This document shows, one piece after another, positions 46,083-59,035 of a stretch of DNA of 64,000 bases (positions are counted from its first letter, which is position 1; the number at the start of each line of letters is the position of its first letter). Under the pieces are notes generated by a model. The model was not told where the DNA came from. It ran no database searches and worked only from the letters and a program-made list of their open reading frames with translations. A program made the position numbers and the translations under genes. This stretch comes from Lunularia cruciata (taxonomy: Eukaryota; Streptophyta; Marchantiopsida; Lunulariales; Lunulariaceae): NCBI GenBank assembly GCA_948567375.1, contig OX419755.1:55756291-55820290 (forward strand). Direction: 5' to 3'.

Positions 46083-47795
46083 AGAGTAATATTATGTTTA
46101 TTCAAATAAGTTTCTAATTTTTTAGCCAAATTTGTCATAAAAGCTACATCTTGCTCAAAATGTTAGTTCAACTATGTTTTCTTTGGAAGCATGAGTTACT
46201 TCCATGATAACTTTCATTAAGCGAGTCAATATCCTATTGAGCATCTTTATAATCATGAGATAGTATAGTTATCATATGTTATTTATTCTTATAATGGAAT
46301 ATAGTGTGCTTTGAATAAAAGATTTTGAATATACTCAAAATAATCAAGATGAATTATTATGAGCTAATTAATCATGATTCTCCATACGTGTTGAATATGT
46401 CTAAACTTGTTTATCCAAGAAATAAAATGGTTTTAAAGTACAAGAAATGTGCAATGCAAACAAAGTTATAAATTACTCAATCTTGAAAGCTTAGCATATA
46501 TTTCTTATAATGGTTAAATTTTATATTTTTCCCATAGGAATGGATTAGCATCAAGTTTTATATGCTTCATAAGTAACATAGAAGACACTACCAATAATTT
46601 ACTATGATAATAGATTTGCAGTCTATAATTTGATGAATATAAGTATCCCACTAGATTTGTAAGATTGTTCATGGAAATGTTATTGTAGTAACTAGTGCTT
46701 AAGCAATTTTAATTACTCCTAACATAGTTAAGTGAACAAAATTTGAGTAAGGTCTTGAATGTATATGTAATATAGATATGTATGTGTAATTTTAACCGTC
46801 TCCTAGAATTACAAATCAGAATTGCAAGGAGTACCAAATTGAGGTAAATGAAGAGAGCTTTTTAGAGGGTTTATATGCTACCAATAATTTTCTATTACAG
46901 TATAAGATTAGTTTATAAAATGATGCATACTGGATTTATTTAAGGATCCCACTAGATTTTGCAATATTTTGCATGGAGATGCAATTGTAATAACTTGTGC
47001 TAAGCCTAATGTAATAACTCCTATCATAGTAGAAAGAGAAATCCTGAGTAAGATCTTAAGTGCAAATATAACTATCTTTTAGAACCACAATAAGAATTGC
47101 AAGGAGTACCAAATTGAGCTAAGTGACGATAGTGATAACTTTGAAAATTGAGAGTCTTGATTCCTCCTCCATGGGGCAAGGCAAGGCGCTTGGGTGTAGG
47201 AAAAGAGTGAATCAAACTAAAGAAGAAAATGGTTCAAATTGTACATCATTCAAATTGTAAGCACAAATTGTTCAATTTTGTTCTATTTGGGTTTCACTTG
47301 CAGAATTAAAGAATTGCCAAGAGAAAGAAATGACCATCGTGAATTTCAATGGGATATCTTGCTATCCAAGAGAGGTAGTTTCTAAACTCAAGGACATCTT
47401 GGGATAAAAGTGGTACATGTGAAATTCTTAAGTCTCTACTCTACATTCAACAGAGGTTTCAAATTACTGTAGAAGATTTAACCCTATTCAACATCTACAT
47501 ACTTGGAGTTGTATGGTTTTTATATTTTGAAAATACACATTTTAAGATTGAGAGAATACAAAACCATTCAATGGAGTCAATTTATATTTGACTTGTGACC
47601 TTTGGTTATTTGGCAGGGTAGTAGGTCAGAGCGTTAGGTCCAGAAGAAGTATTGTGATCTAACAAAATTATTACTTTAAGTATTATTGAGGAATTTGAAG
47701 CAGTTGAGATATGAATACTATTATAATAGAAATAGTGTATGGATTGGCCAAAGGAGTGGATCTTAGATTTATAAACTTCATCAGAGTGGCAATAT
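46083..47795. other. AT-rich stretch with a diverged duplication, no gene
   Basis: No protein recognised. GAATTGCAAGGAGTACCAAATTGAG occurs near 46820 and again near 47095, with similar flanking sequence on the left, suggesting an old duplication of about 280 bp. Confidence 0.5.
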
Positions 47796-48511
47796 TGTAA
47801 TACTCCAAGCACCAAAGAATTCTTCAAGAGAGATACAAGAGAGAAAACACAGATTTCACACTCAATCCTTCGATGCCCCAAAGGAGCACCTTCTCTTTAT
47901 TATATAGCCAAAGAGGATCTCCTCCAAGGAAGCTCCACTATAGGATTAGGTACATGGATAGGTGACCTATTAGCAAACATCACCCTTAGATTACTTGCTT
48001 GGATGGGTGACATGTTAGTTTTGGTCCCATTTGGTTGGTCAAACAGGCTTTGACCAAAAAGAATCTTTAGGGAATCTTCTTGCAGGAATCTCATGTGTGT
48101 GAGACATTATTGGAAAGCTCTTGGTGAAAGAAAAAATTGGGGAGATTTGCACATTTTTGAGGCCTAAGTTATCCGTTTAGGCCTCTAAAATTGCCTCAAG
48201 TTTTTAGACCTATTTTGGCTTCTTCTCTATTAGTAGAGGTGCTATTTTGGTGATACCTCTATCTGATCTATGTTCTCCATCATGTGTAAAATCCTCCTAG
48301 ATGTTACCACCCCAAATTTCACCTCTAGATCATATGCCTAGCTATTGATTCTAAAGTTTCCAAGCATATTTTGATTTCTGGCCTATTAGTAGAAGTACTC
48401 TTTTAGTGATACCTCTATCTGATCTACTTAGTCCATCATGTATAACATCCTTCTAGATCTTACCAAACCAAATTTCATCTCCAGATTATCTATCTAGCTA
48501 TTGGTATTACA
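47796..48511 (-). repeat. Family E 3' LTR, copy E2 (716 bp)
   Basis: In element direction TGTAATACCAATAGC...GTATTACA. It is preceded (48512-48535, minus) by the polypurine tract AAAAGGGGGGAGGTT, so this is the 3' LTR of an element whose inside was interrupted by A2 only 39 bp away. A 156-bp segment is duplicated in U3, which accounts for most of its excess over E1. Confidence 0.75.
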
Positions 48512-48550
48512 AACCTCCCCCCTTTTAAGATGCAATGTCCTCGTTGTTAA

Positions 48551-48951
48551 TGTAAAAGACTATGACCAAGGAGAGAAATAGGAGAATGGAAGCTCACATT
48601 GGAACACTTGAATGAGGGAAAAATTTGAATACCTAGCATGAGCTTTGGATCTTGTATTTATAGAGATCATAGAAGGCTCTTGAGAAGCTTCCTTGAGCCG
48701 GATTCTTGGAGTGCAAGCCAAGTTAATTGGGAAGCTTCTCAAGAAGCTTCCTTCTAGAAGTCGCTTACTTGGCATGTAAGCTAAGCTTGTTGGAACCTTC
48801 TAGAAGCTACTTACTTGAGGTGCAAGCTAAGCTTAGCCGGGAAGCTCTCCAAGAAGCTTCTTGGATACTTCTAGAATATTCTAGGCTAATTTCTCTTATT
48901 TGCTACTTCGTTAGCCCTATTAACTTTGTCGCTAAACTCCTTATTGTTACA
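48551..48951 (-). repeat. Family A 3' LTR, copy A2 (401 bp)
   Basis: TGTAACAATAAGG...TCTTTTACA in element direction, homologous to 12435-12889. It is preceded by the polypurine tract GTGGTGGGAGAATA (48952-48966, minus). It lies inside the family E remnant. Confidence 0.85.
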
Positions 48952-50288
48952 TATTCTCCCACCACTAGTTGGTGATGTCCTCATCGCCATTGAAGCTTCA
49001 AACTCCTGGATGGCCATTTTGGAGGTGAGAAAGAGGTTTCCATGTGGCATCATGAAGGGGATACCCTTTCTAAAGGACCTTGTACTCCGGATGTTGTTGG
49101 CATCCTCTTTAAATGTGGCGACGTGCAAGGATACAAACATGAAGGATCAACTTCATACTCCTCATGATCAGTGGTAGGGATGGGAGGAAGAGGAAGAGGA
49201 AGAGGAGGAGGAGGAGGAGGAGGAGGAGGAGGAGAAGGAGGTTGGACACAAGAGGAAAAAGAAGATGGGTTAGGAACAAAGGGTTCAACTTGGAAATATG
49301 AAAGACAGGGTAGATGTGCATATCACAAGGTAAGGAAAGTTGATAAGCAACATGAGAGATGATTTGGGTAAACTCAAAGCATCCTATCCAATTAGGGGCA
49401 AGTTTACACACTTGGGTATTCGGTGAATTGAGGATCATAGTCGGAGATGAGTACATGTGGCATCCTATGATGCTTGAAGACATTGTCAAAGTAGATTTGC
49501 GCTAAGGTTGGAGCATCCATGGTATCAAAGGTTGGTGCCAAGTGGTTTTGCTTACTAAGCTTATCCACAAACACGACGATCACTTTATGTCCTTACTTTG
49601 TCTAGGGCAAGGATGTGATGATCCAAGCTCACGTGTTTCCATTGAGTGGATGGAATGGGGAGTGGTTGAAAGAGTCCACTCGGCTTCTGGTTGCTGGCCT
49701 TGTTATGTTGGCAACTCTTGAACATCTCATGTCATGGTAGGCCACCACCATTGGCATTAGAGGGTACCAAAGGTCTTTTCCACACCCATGTGCCCATCTA
49801 TTGGTAAATCATGGGCTTCTTGAAGGCATACAAGTCAATCAAGATCACCTTTGGCTAGAACATAGATCTGGTCCTCATGGAATAAAAGACCTTCCTTGAA
49901 GGAGAAGGTGTTATACTCCTTGTCACATGTTGTAAGACAACCATTTGGAAGAAGGGATCTTATTGTAGAGCTGACCAAAACTTGTTTTGGGCCTTGGAGT
50001 CAATTGACACCATTGTAATTGTTGCCATGATGAGAGGAAGAGACTTCAAATCAGGTCACTGTGATAGAGCATTAGGGATGACATGGAACTGACCTGGTTT
50101 GTACTCAAGTTTGATATCAAACAATTGGAGTTGTTCCTCCCATTGATGATGTTGACTCTTCATGTGTTCCAAGTGTAAGGTCTATAACAATGGTTTATTA
50201 TCAGTTTGCATGATCACTTGTTTCTTCTAGAGATAATGCTTCCATACTTTGGTGGCATATACCATTGCAAGTTGCTCTCGGACTTGAC
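48952..50288 (-). pseudogene. A2 integrase and RNase H tail
   Basis: The integrase C-terminal module is clear at about 49330-49480 (KLAPNWIG...CDMHIYPVFHISKLNP). Upstream pieces 49490-50288 match 340-1215 of A1, through integrase core and zinc region into the end of RNase H. All frames are broken. The sequence stops matching family A at about 50288 and continues as family B. Confidence 0.75.
49181..49240. repeat. GAG/GGA trinucleotide-rich repeat
   Basis: About 60 bases of GAGGAAGAGGA... and (GGA)n in the A2 3' region. On the minus strand it produces an artificial poly-Leu run. Confidence 0.9.
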
Positions 50289-50655
50289 CCACAATCTCCT
50301 TGTACTCCATTGGAACCTTGTGAGTGATTGAGATTGTCATGAGCTCCTCATCCAAGAAGGAATCATCCATTAGCTCATCTCCATCATGATCATAGGCCTT
50401 AGATAACAAATCAGCATTTGCATGTTTCTTTCTTGGCCTATCCTCAATGGTCCAATCATACTCAGACAAGAGTATTATCCATCTTGCTAGTCTCCCTTCA
50501 CCATAAGGCTTGTTGAAGATGTACTTCAAAGCCTTGTGATCTATGACAATGGTGGCTTTCCCTCCAATCAAGTAGTGTCTAAACTTCTTGAGACCAAAGA
50601 TCACTGCCAATCCTTCTCTCTCCATGATAAAGTAGTTCTTTTCTATTGAAACCAT
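50227..50655 (-). pseudogene. B2 RNase H, reading frame running into A2 sequence
   Basis: Open frame with EREGLAVIFGLKKFRHYLIG and KKHANADLLSKAYDHDG from family B RNase H, then EIV; from there GQVREQLAMVYATKVWKHYL comes from family A. So a single frame crosses the B2/A2 junction near 50288. Confidence 0.75.
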
Positions 50656-50718
50656 CTGCCTACTAGCATAAGCTATTGGATGATCATGCCCATCTTGGTC
50701 TAATTGACTAAGAGTGCA

Positions 50719-51669
50719 TCATATAGCTACATTAGAAGCATTTGTGTAGAGGATGAAAGGCTTACTCCAATCAGGTCTAGCAAGAATTGGAGCTACAACA
50801 AGGGATTGCTTGAGCTCCTCAAAAGCTTTGAGAGCCTCCTTGTCCTCCAAAATCACCATGTAATCTACACCCTTCTTCATGTAGATGGTCAATGCAGAAG
50901 CCTTGTTGGAAAATGAGACGATGAACCTCCTATAGTACCCAACCATCCTCAAGAATTGGTGTAACTTTGTCAAGCTTGAAGGGAAAGGAAGGTCTGAGAT
51001 TTTCCTTATCTTCTCAAGATCAACTACTATTCCATCCTTGGAGATGATGTGCCTCAAAAGTAGACCTTCTTCACATCCAAAAATGCACTTCTCTGGGTTG
51101 AATGATGCATTTGACTGATCCAAGCGTTGCAAGACCTTGATTAGGTGCTCAAAGTGCTCCTCCTTGCTCCCATAGACACAAAAGTCATCAATGAAGTCTC
51201 ACAAATTTCCCAATGAAAGGTTCAAATACCTTGTTCATGAACCATTGGAATGTGGCTGGAGCATTGCAAAGCCCAAAAGGCATGCCTTGAAAGTGTAAGT
51301 TCTCCAAGGTGTGGTGAATGTGGTGAGTTATTGATGCTCTGGTGCAATCTTGATTTGGTTATACCCACTATAACCATCTCCAAAACTATACCTCTCATAT
51401 CTTGCAACCTCCTCCAAGATCTCCTCAATGAATGTCAAAAGGGTAATAGTCCTTCTTAGTAACAACATTAAGCTTCTTGTAATCCACACATACTCAAAGC
51501 TTGCTATTCTTTTTCTTCACAATGACAATTGGAGACACCCATTCCAAATTCTCCACCTCAAAGATAAATCTAGCTTCCTTGAGCTTATCAATCTCCTCTT
51601 TCACCACCAAAGATATTGGTGGGCTAATGCAATGTTGTTTTTGGTGGACTAGTCTTGCATGTGACTCCA
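50719..51669 (-). pseudogene. B2 reverse transcriptase, frameshifted
   Basis: 50719-51132 is the RT thumb and first part of RNase H (DLEKIRKISDLPFPSS, GYYRRFI, FILYTNAS with Asp to Asn at the first RNase H catalytic position). 51133-51669 holds the RT core in two or three frames (about 51222-51428 and 51494-51669). D4 cuts it at 51670. Confidence 0.8.
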
Positions 51670-53290
51670 TGTAGTACCCACATTTTTCATTTTGGACGAG
51701 TGTTGACGAAGAAGTGCCTTGTTGAAACCAAATTGAAACCAAATGGAGAAGAAATGAGAGGACACTTGTGTTTTTATCAGGCCCAAGGAAGTCAGCTTCA
51801 TGTCAGAGGAAGAAGGACTCGGATTGGATCACACCCAAAGAAGCTTACTTTGTGCAAGAGGAAGAGGAAGAAGGAGATTAGATGCCGAAGGAGGGTTACT
51901 TTGCATCAGAATGGAGGTTACAAGTAATGATTACTGCAGGAGCTATATCTTGGTAATAACATGTCCAAATCAAGCTTTTTATATTGTGTTGGAAGCGCCT
52001 CATTTAGAGCTTTCCATTACCACCAAAATTGTAGAGTTTGGAGGTTTATAGCAGAAGTTACAAGCATTTGAAGTTTTGAGAGTAGATGTATAGAGTAGTT
52101 GAGTGTTTTCGGGTTCACAATATTTTGGGTCTCTCCGACTTTGGGTCAAGATACTTTGCCTTAGGATGAAGGTGACTAGATCTAAGGTAGTCGGACCTCA
52201 GAGTGCAATGAAGGTGACTTTGGGAGTCTTGCAAGAGGCATCAAAGGAAGTTAGAGCAGTGAAAGAAGATATTTAGGATACCCATGATTTCAATTTTAGT
52301 TCTGATTGAAGATGAGATAGAAATTGAAGGAGAAATAGTAGTAGTGAATGAACCCAAAGTGCAAGATCAGACGATAAGTGTCTTCAAGTTAGTTACATGA
52401 GTGATAAGGGGAAAGTGAGTTACAAATTGAAGGCGTAAATAATGTACTTATGCTTTCAATTACAATTCTTAATGGGGATATATTAGAATTAGCAAAGGAA
52501 TTGATAGTAGTGAAACCTGAAGTAGATGACATAGGAGTACAGATATCTTTGGAGTTGCCATTGGAGATCTTAGAGAAAGATGGATTGCGGAATTGAGAGT
52601 TAGGAAGATTACCTATGAGTTTAATTGTAGATTAGGAAGAAGAAGTAGTAGAAATAATGAAAGAATTAGTAGTTGTTGAAGCCCAAGGATAGAGTACTAT
52701 GTGAGGTTACTTTGGGATTGGGTTTGGAAGCCAAGGAAGAGGTAGACATTGGATTGGAGTAGGAACAATTTTGAGATATGAAGAGGTAGATATGAAGAGG
52801 TGCATTGTCATTTTGGATCTGCAAGTAGGAAGAGTTATTGTAGAATGGTATAGTTGTTAGTAACTGCTAAAGTGCTTTACTATTTAAAGGGAACATTTGC
52901 AGTCATATGTTGTTCAGTATTCATTATTTCAGAGAATAGATAAAGCAAAGTGCTGTGAAGTAGTGCTCGTTGCTTGAGCTTAATTCCGAGTATCAATATT
53001 GTGATTGTGTTTGTGAGTGTGTGAAGAATTTCAAAGTGCAAGTCAGTGTGTTTGTTGGATGTTGGATTCCGCAACCTTGATTTTCATTTTGTGTGTTTGA
53101 TCTTAAGTGAAGTGCAATCAGAGCAAGGCCTTGACAGATCTGAAAGGAATTGTAGTGTTGGTAGTATTCTGCATTTGTGAGTGCAACGTAGTGTTGATGT
53201 GAAGCAATTTTGATTGAGGAAGTTGTGCCTTTAGTGGAGGAGTGGAACAAAATTTTGAGGCAAAGTTTTTTTTGCTGTGAAGTACCATTT
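51670..53290 (+). mobile_element. Family D element D4, 3' end deleted
   Basis: Begins TGTAGTACCCACATTTTTCA and matches D3 closely for its first 200 bp. It has the TATA box TATTTAAAGG at 52881-52890 and the protein tail DIGVQISLELPLEILEKDG at about 52530-52590. Its last ~290 bp and about 80 bp of adjoining B2 are missing, so no target duplication can be seen. The right boundary is approximate. Confidence 0.7.
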
Positions 53291-53293
53291 TTG

Positions 53294-54343
53294 GATGAAC
53301 TTGCGGAAAATCTCCTCAAATCTCACCTTCTCCTCCTTGGTAACATTTGGACCATACATGAGGTTAGATAACCTCCTCTCTATCTCCTCAACTGTCAATG
53401 GTGATTTATCTCGGTCCTTCAAAACCTCTACCTTAGGTGAAAAATCCATAACACACAAGGGATACATATCAAAATCAGATTTAGATTCATCCTCCTCCAT
53501 GGAAGTCTCCTCCTCCATGCTTGTGTCCACATCCAAAGCTCATTCTTCTGAATTTGATTCCCAATAATCAGAAGATGGTGTATTTGAATGTGAAGAGATG
53601 GTGGTATTAGTCACAAGAACTGCGACTCTATGGTTTGATGGCCCAATCCTCAAGTACCCTTTGTGCCATTGATTGGTTGTGCGTGTTGCTCTCAACAATG
53701 GCCTCCCAAGAAGTAAGTCATAGCTTGAATCCTTCAAGACTTAGAAAGTCATGAGATTTTGAACTCCTAAAACTAAAACTACCACCTTATCCATCACCCC
53801 TACTAGTTGAACTTGTTGCTTGTTTGCTATGCTCACCACAAATGTTGAAGATTTGGAGGGTATCATACCCAACTTCTTCATCAACCTTTTTGACATGGCA
53901 TTCATTGCTGATCCTCCATCAAACAATGCATCCTTGATGTTGTGACCATTCACTCTCACATCAATCTTGGAGGCATATTCACAAGCCTCCCATGGTGTTG
54001 GCTTGGCATCCACCAGCCCCATTGATATTGGAGCTTTTACCTTCTTCTTTCTCTTGCTCTTTGTAGAACTCAAACCAACTCTAAGCTCCTAACTCAAAAC
54101 AACTCTAAGCTCCTTTCTCAAAGTAGGATTCAAAGCAATCAATTGGCCCACTATGATGTTAGCCTTGTGACTACAAACATTCTCCAAGACATTGTAGTTC
54201 CATTGTTCCTTTGAGATCAAGAAGTCTTCCATCTCCAACTTCTTCCTTGGAGTCTTTGTTGTTGATGGTGTTGAAGTGCTTGTGTGAGTGCTCCTAGTAG
54301 GCATATGAGTATCTTGGCTAGGAGTAAATCCTTGAGAAGAGTG
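53294..54343 (-). pseudogene. B2 gag tail, protease and pol linker
   Basis: 53294-53536 is the acidic linker (EEETSMEEDE), 53540-53737 joins protease to pol (NQWHKGYLRIGPSNHRV, where B1 has a stop), 53741-54073 is protease (DALFDGGSAMN) and 54089-54343 the preceding gag segment. Small frameshifts separate the pieces, including a duplicated AACTC..AACTCTAAGCTCC near 54070-54110. D2 begins at 54349. Confidence 0.8.
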
Positions 54344-54348
54344 CACAT

Positions 54349-57300
54349 TGTGACAACCCGGCAAATATCACTTTTGTGGTAATCAGGTAAGTAAAGTTTG
54401 TTCATGCAGAGATATTGGTAAAAAATGTCCAAATACAAAGTCAAATGTCACAAATGTGGTTCTTCTTAAGTTCTTCTTTAGACTCTTGGGTAGAAACCAC
54501 ACCCAAAAGAGAGTAATAAGCATTGATTTGCAGTCTCGTCACACAAAAATGTCACACTTAATAACAACTCCATTAAATCTTTCCAAACAATCTTGATTGT
54601 GATAATTCAGTCTCTCCTAGAAATGACACTTCACCACAAAACTAGTTCTCCTCAGAATTGTGTTCCACCCCTCCATTGAAGGCACAACTTCCTTGATCAA
54701 AATTGCTTCACATCAACACTGCACTGCACTCACTATTGCATAATACTACCAAGACTACAATTACTTTCAGATCTATCAAGGCATTGCTCTAATTACAATT
54801 CATGCAGACACACATTCATACAAACACACATAATGAAGATCAAGGTTATGGAATCCAACATCCAACAAACACACTAACTTGCACTTCACAATTCTTCACA
54901 CTCACAAACACAAATGCAATGCTGATACTCAGAATTAAGCTCAAGCAACAAGCACTAAAATCCAAACACTTTGCTTTATCTATTCTCAAAATTATGAGCA
55001 CTGAACAACAACATACTGCAAATGCCTCCTTTAAATAGGCAATTCTTTGATAGTTATCTAACTCCCTAAACTGCTTCCTAACTACCTCTAACAATGTGCA
55101 AATCCAAAATGACAATGCACTTCTTCATATCTACCCTTTAAAATCTCAAATAAGTTACTACTCCGATCCAATTTCTACTTCTTCTTTGGCTTCTAAACCC
55201 AAAGTAACTTCACATACTACTCTATGCTTCACAACTACTTACTCTTCTACCAATTCTAACACCTCTTCCCTTGATCTACAATTACAGTCATGGGCAACCT
55301 GCATACATCTTCTTCTTGCAACCCATCCTTCTCTAATATCTCCAATGGCAAATCCAGAGATATTTGTACTCCTACCTCTTCTACTTCAGGTCTAACTCTT
55401 ACATCCTTCTGAAGTTTATCTACTTCTAACTTAACTAAATTTAATTGAATCGTGATATTGTCTTCCACTTCCAATATCTTCCTATCTACATGAGTTTTGA
55501 GACTAATCAATGATGCATTCAAGTCCTTATTCTTTGCATTTCTTCTCCTTGTCTCTTGTACCAACAATCATAACCTTGACTTGTGCAGTCTCATTTCTCA
55601 ACTCATATACTGGCTTTAGTACTAAGCATTCCATTCATCTTCACTACTATCTCCTTCAATGGGTTGAGCCTCATCCTTCTCTCACGTTCCTTATCCGGCA
55701 GCCAGCCTTCTTGGTACATTGCTAGTTTTGCCTCAACCTCGGCCTTCACATTCTTCTTCTCCTTCTCTTTTTGCACTATCTTCTTGTCCAGATTACAAAG
55801 TAGTTCCCACAATCTTTCTTCTTCTTTATACCTCACTATTAACTCTCTTTGCTTGAGTTGCTTCTTCTCTTCTACACTCTTCATCAAACTATCGAGTTCT
55901 TTCTCCTTCTTTGCTACCCTCGCCATAGCATGGATGACTTCTATTCAAGAATCACCAAACTGCTACTTCAAGATTTTGTACTTAGCTATTTGTCTTTCCT
56001 TGGCTAAGACATTTTGTTCTATTACTCTATCTTTACTCCCCACTTCTCTCTTTAAATTTTCAATTAACTAATTCTATACTATTGCATCTACTCACAATAT
56101 CTCCTATTGCTCCTCTCCTTGGGTTATACTCTCCTTCAACTCCAAGTTTTTTACTTCTAACCACTCTAGCACCTACAGAGTAGTTTTTACCTCAAGATAC
56201 TCTAATTGCATTCCTTTCTTCTTCTTCTCCATCTTCATTAGGAATAGGCAGACAATCTTCCTCAGATACTCCACCCCTCTATTCTGGTTTCCTTCTTCTT
56301 GTGGGCTTTTCTCCTTCTTTGCCTCTTCTTTGCTTAACACTCTTTTTCTCAGTTGGAGTCGTCTAATTGGAATTGATTTCTTGCTCCCCAAACTCTCACT
56401 TTCCATTTCTCTCCTTTGAATTGGCCTTGCCTCATGCATTGTGCTTCCTCTTGATTTGATACCTCTCTAAATGATAACCTTCTTCTCCAATCTCTTTGGA
56501 ACTTCCTCTTCTTCTTTTTGGTTATCTTTGTCTGCCATCTCTAGCTTTCCCTCTTCTCCCTTTGGTACCGGTTGCATCTCCACTCCATCCTCAATCTTGC
56601 TACTTGCTTCACCACTCTACAACGTGAGTTCAGGTTCCTCTTCTCTCTCCAAGTCTTTTGACTTGTACTTGGCCTCACCTTCTGATTCTTCCTCTGATGA
56701 CGCTATTACCACCATGTCTTTCTTTGGGTTCACTTTCTTGGTCTTCCGTGGTCTCATAGCCACCACTTCTTCCTCAGGTTGACTCCTCTTCTTTGAATTT
56801 GGAGCAATCACCGCCAATGCCCCGTTTGTGCATAATACTCATCACTACTTCTAATTTGAAAAATATATGGTTGCTTGTCTGCATCATCATCTCTCCTCAA
56901 GTTGGGATGGAAGTGTGACACCATCTTGTGTCACTCTACCACATTCAGTAGATTCAATCCCAAGTAAAAATAGGCTCAAATGGCACAATTTAGTGTGGAG
57001 GTGTCTTATCCCATAAATTCCACAACATCTATCTCATGCACTGATGAAAGCACTTTGCCCAATTGATGGGTTCCCCTACAAACATCTTATGGAAAAACAC
57101 CGCTTGGTGTTTCATCACATAAGTGGTTTGCTCCAGCTTGAAGATGACCATCATTGCTCCTCTGATTCCTCTCCCCACAAGGTCCTTATAAGTCTCGACC
57201 TTGACCTTATATCCATTCTTTGTGCATTTTGAAGAAAAGGCGTCTCTTACTTCTTGGGTTTCTTTAGCTACCTCTCCTCTCCCCAAGAATGTGGCTCCTT

Positions 57301-58146
57301 GCTCCTCACCCACCTCTCTTCTGAGTGCTAACCTCCAATCCGACTCTATCTATAGAGCCAGATTTCCTCTCTTACCTCATGCCTTGGGTCCATCTAGACA
57401 CTTACTCTCTATTATCTTGGTCATGAAACCTGGAAAGAAAAGGTTCTAGTTCCATGCTAGAAACGTGATCCAAAGCATGCTCAAGACTTTGATCCTGGTG
57501 ATCACATCTAACCTCTAAATTGCATGATTTCTCACTGCAAATTTCAAGTTCTTCTTTCCACCTCCCATATTACTCTCTTCCACTCTAGGTTGATGACAAC
57601 TCTTCCGCCTGATTCCCAGATTGACGATCCTAACTTCCTCTCAATGCACAAATGCATCCCTTACTACAATCCCTTTTCCACGATCTCCAACCATGACTTC
57701 TTAATGGCAATGGGAATTTACTTGTCATTCCTCCTCTCTTTGTCTCAATCCCAAATCTTATAATTGTGTGTCTCCTCAGTCTCTCTTCACTTTGAGCTTC
57801 TATCAAGAAATCACACATTTTGCATGCTCTTGTCAATGTCAATTTTCTCCCGCTCATAGGCCAACCATTTTTTTGTGCGGTACCTTCTTGAATGTCCAAC
57901 CCCAAAGGAAAGTTGTTACACTATCTTTGCCTCGTGTTGAGCATCCCAAGCCAAAGTTTCATTACATTGATTGCTGATTGGACCAATCCGTACTTCATTT
58001 TCTAACACAAAGTCACTTTACTTTGGGTTACAACCCAAAGAAACTATTCTTTGCCTTCCAATGCCCTATAGGTACAATACAACCTTTTTTGTACACTTCT
58101 TCAAAATAAGATGAAAACTTAAAAAAACAAAAATGTGGGTACCACA
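54349..58146 (-). mobile_element. Family D element D2 (3798 bp), probable giant solo LTR
   Basis: In element direction starts TGTGGTACCCACATTTTT (58146) and ends CCGGGTTGTCACA (54349). Perfect 5-bp CACAT flanks at 54344-54348 and 58147-58151; removing the element rejoins B2 gag, as in B1 near 8432-8455. TATA box TATTTAAAGG on the minus strand at 55028-55037, 688 bp before its end. Minus-strand frames at 57630-57905, 57029-57313, 56617-56817, 56173-56439, 55603-55926 and 55256-55567 represent a decayed long protein, the last four Lys/Glu-rich. Confidence 0.8.
55256..57905 (-). pseudogene. Family D protein in D2, broken into several frames
   Basis: The N-terminal part (57630-57905, 57029-57313) is not low-complexity: it has VIFKLEQTTYVMKHQAVFF and GEPINWAKCFHQCMR, reminiscent of the 'putative plant transposon protein' ORFs of plant repeats, but I cannot confirm this. 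The middle (56173-56817) is charged (KKRSQPEEEVVAMRPRKTKK). The C-terminal coiled coil (55603-55926) is KEKELDSLMKSVEEKKQ-like, and the tail at 55256-55567 holds EVGVQISLDLPLEILEKDG. Frameshifts and stops between them mean no intact protein. Confidence 0.5.
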
Positions 58147-58151
58147 CACAT

Positions 58152-59035
58152 CCTCTACAAAACAAGCTCTCTTCTTCTCTTGTACCAAAAGATCCAAATG
58201 AAGACCTTTGGAGTTTGAGCACTCCCCCTTCTCATACTTGCTCTCAACCACATCTATGGATGCTATCCCTTTACCTTTGTTTGGATTAAGAGCCACTTCG
58301 GTTTCACTTCCTCCCTCTTTCCCTCTATTGGCTTCCTCATAACCTCTTCCTCCATGGTAAGTGGAATTTGGGCAATTCCTTTGGATATGGCCTCTTCCTC
58401 CACAACCAAAACAATTTCTATCATTAAAATTGCTGGCTGGTTGGCCTCCTCTATATGGATAGTTTCCATAACTCCTAGGCTCTCTCCCTACATTCTGATC
58501 CACTTCTCTCTTTTCCCATAGTTGCACTGCATTGACCTTGTGATCTGCAAGTTGTTTAGTGATAGCTTGAAGTGGATCCTTTGGTAGGGGTGCAAGAACT
58601 GGGGTAACTACTACTTGTGGTGCAACCCTTGTCACCAAAGTATCAAAAGTTCCACCATACTTGTAACCTTGAGGAGGATGCACAACCTCCTTCACCACCA
58701 AATCACTCTCATCATTCCCTTCCAAACTCTCCTCCATGCAAATTGTGATCTTGATAGCTTCAACCTTGGAATTCTTGGTGAGCATGGCCCCTATGCCAAT
58801 CATAGTAGTCTCCACATCATCCTCACCCTTCCTCAACACTATGCAAAATTTGGACTCTAACTTTTCCACTCTTTCCACATAGATTCTCACTTTCTCTCCA
58901 TCTCCTTGCTTGAGAAAGGTAACCTCAATCATCAATCTCTCATAACTCTTGTTTGGAAGAAAGTTCTCAATGAGTGCTGAAATTAAACTTCCCCAAGACT
59001 CTTCTTGCACATCTCTCTTCTCTCTCTTTTGGTGT
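58152..59035 (-). pseudogene. B2 gag middle part with zinc knuckle
   Basis: Open through most of the capsid-like region and the knuckle NCFGCGGRGHIQRNC, same as B1. Relative to B1 it lacks the FVGGLRPQ segment (deletion near 58770). It is cut by D2 on one side and D3 on the other. Confidence 0.85.

Noticed and set aside
49109..49489. Membrane protein with a poly-Leu helix
   Set aside because: The Leu run is the minus-strand reading of a GAG/GGA repeat; the rest is the family A integrase tail.
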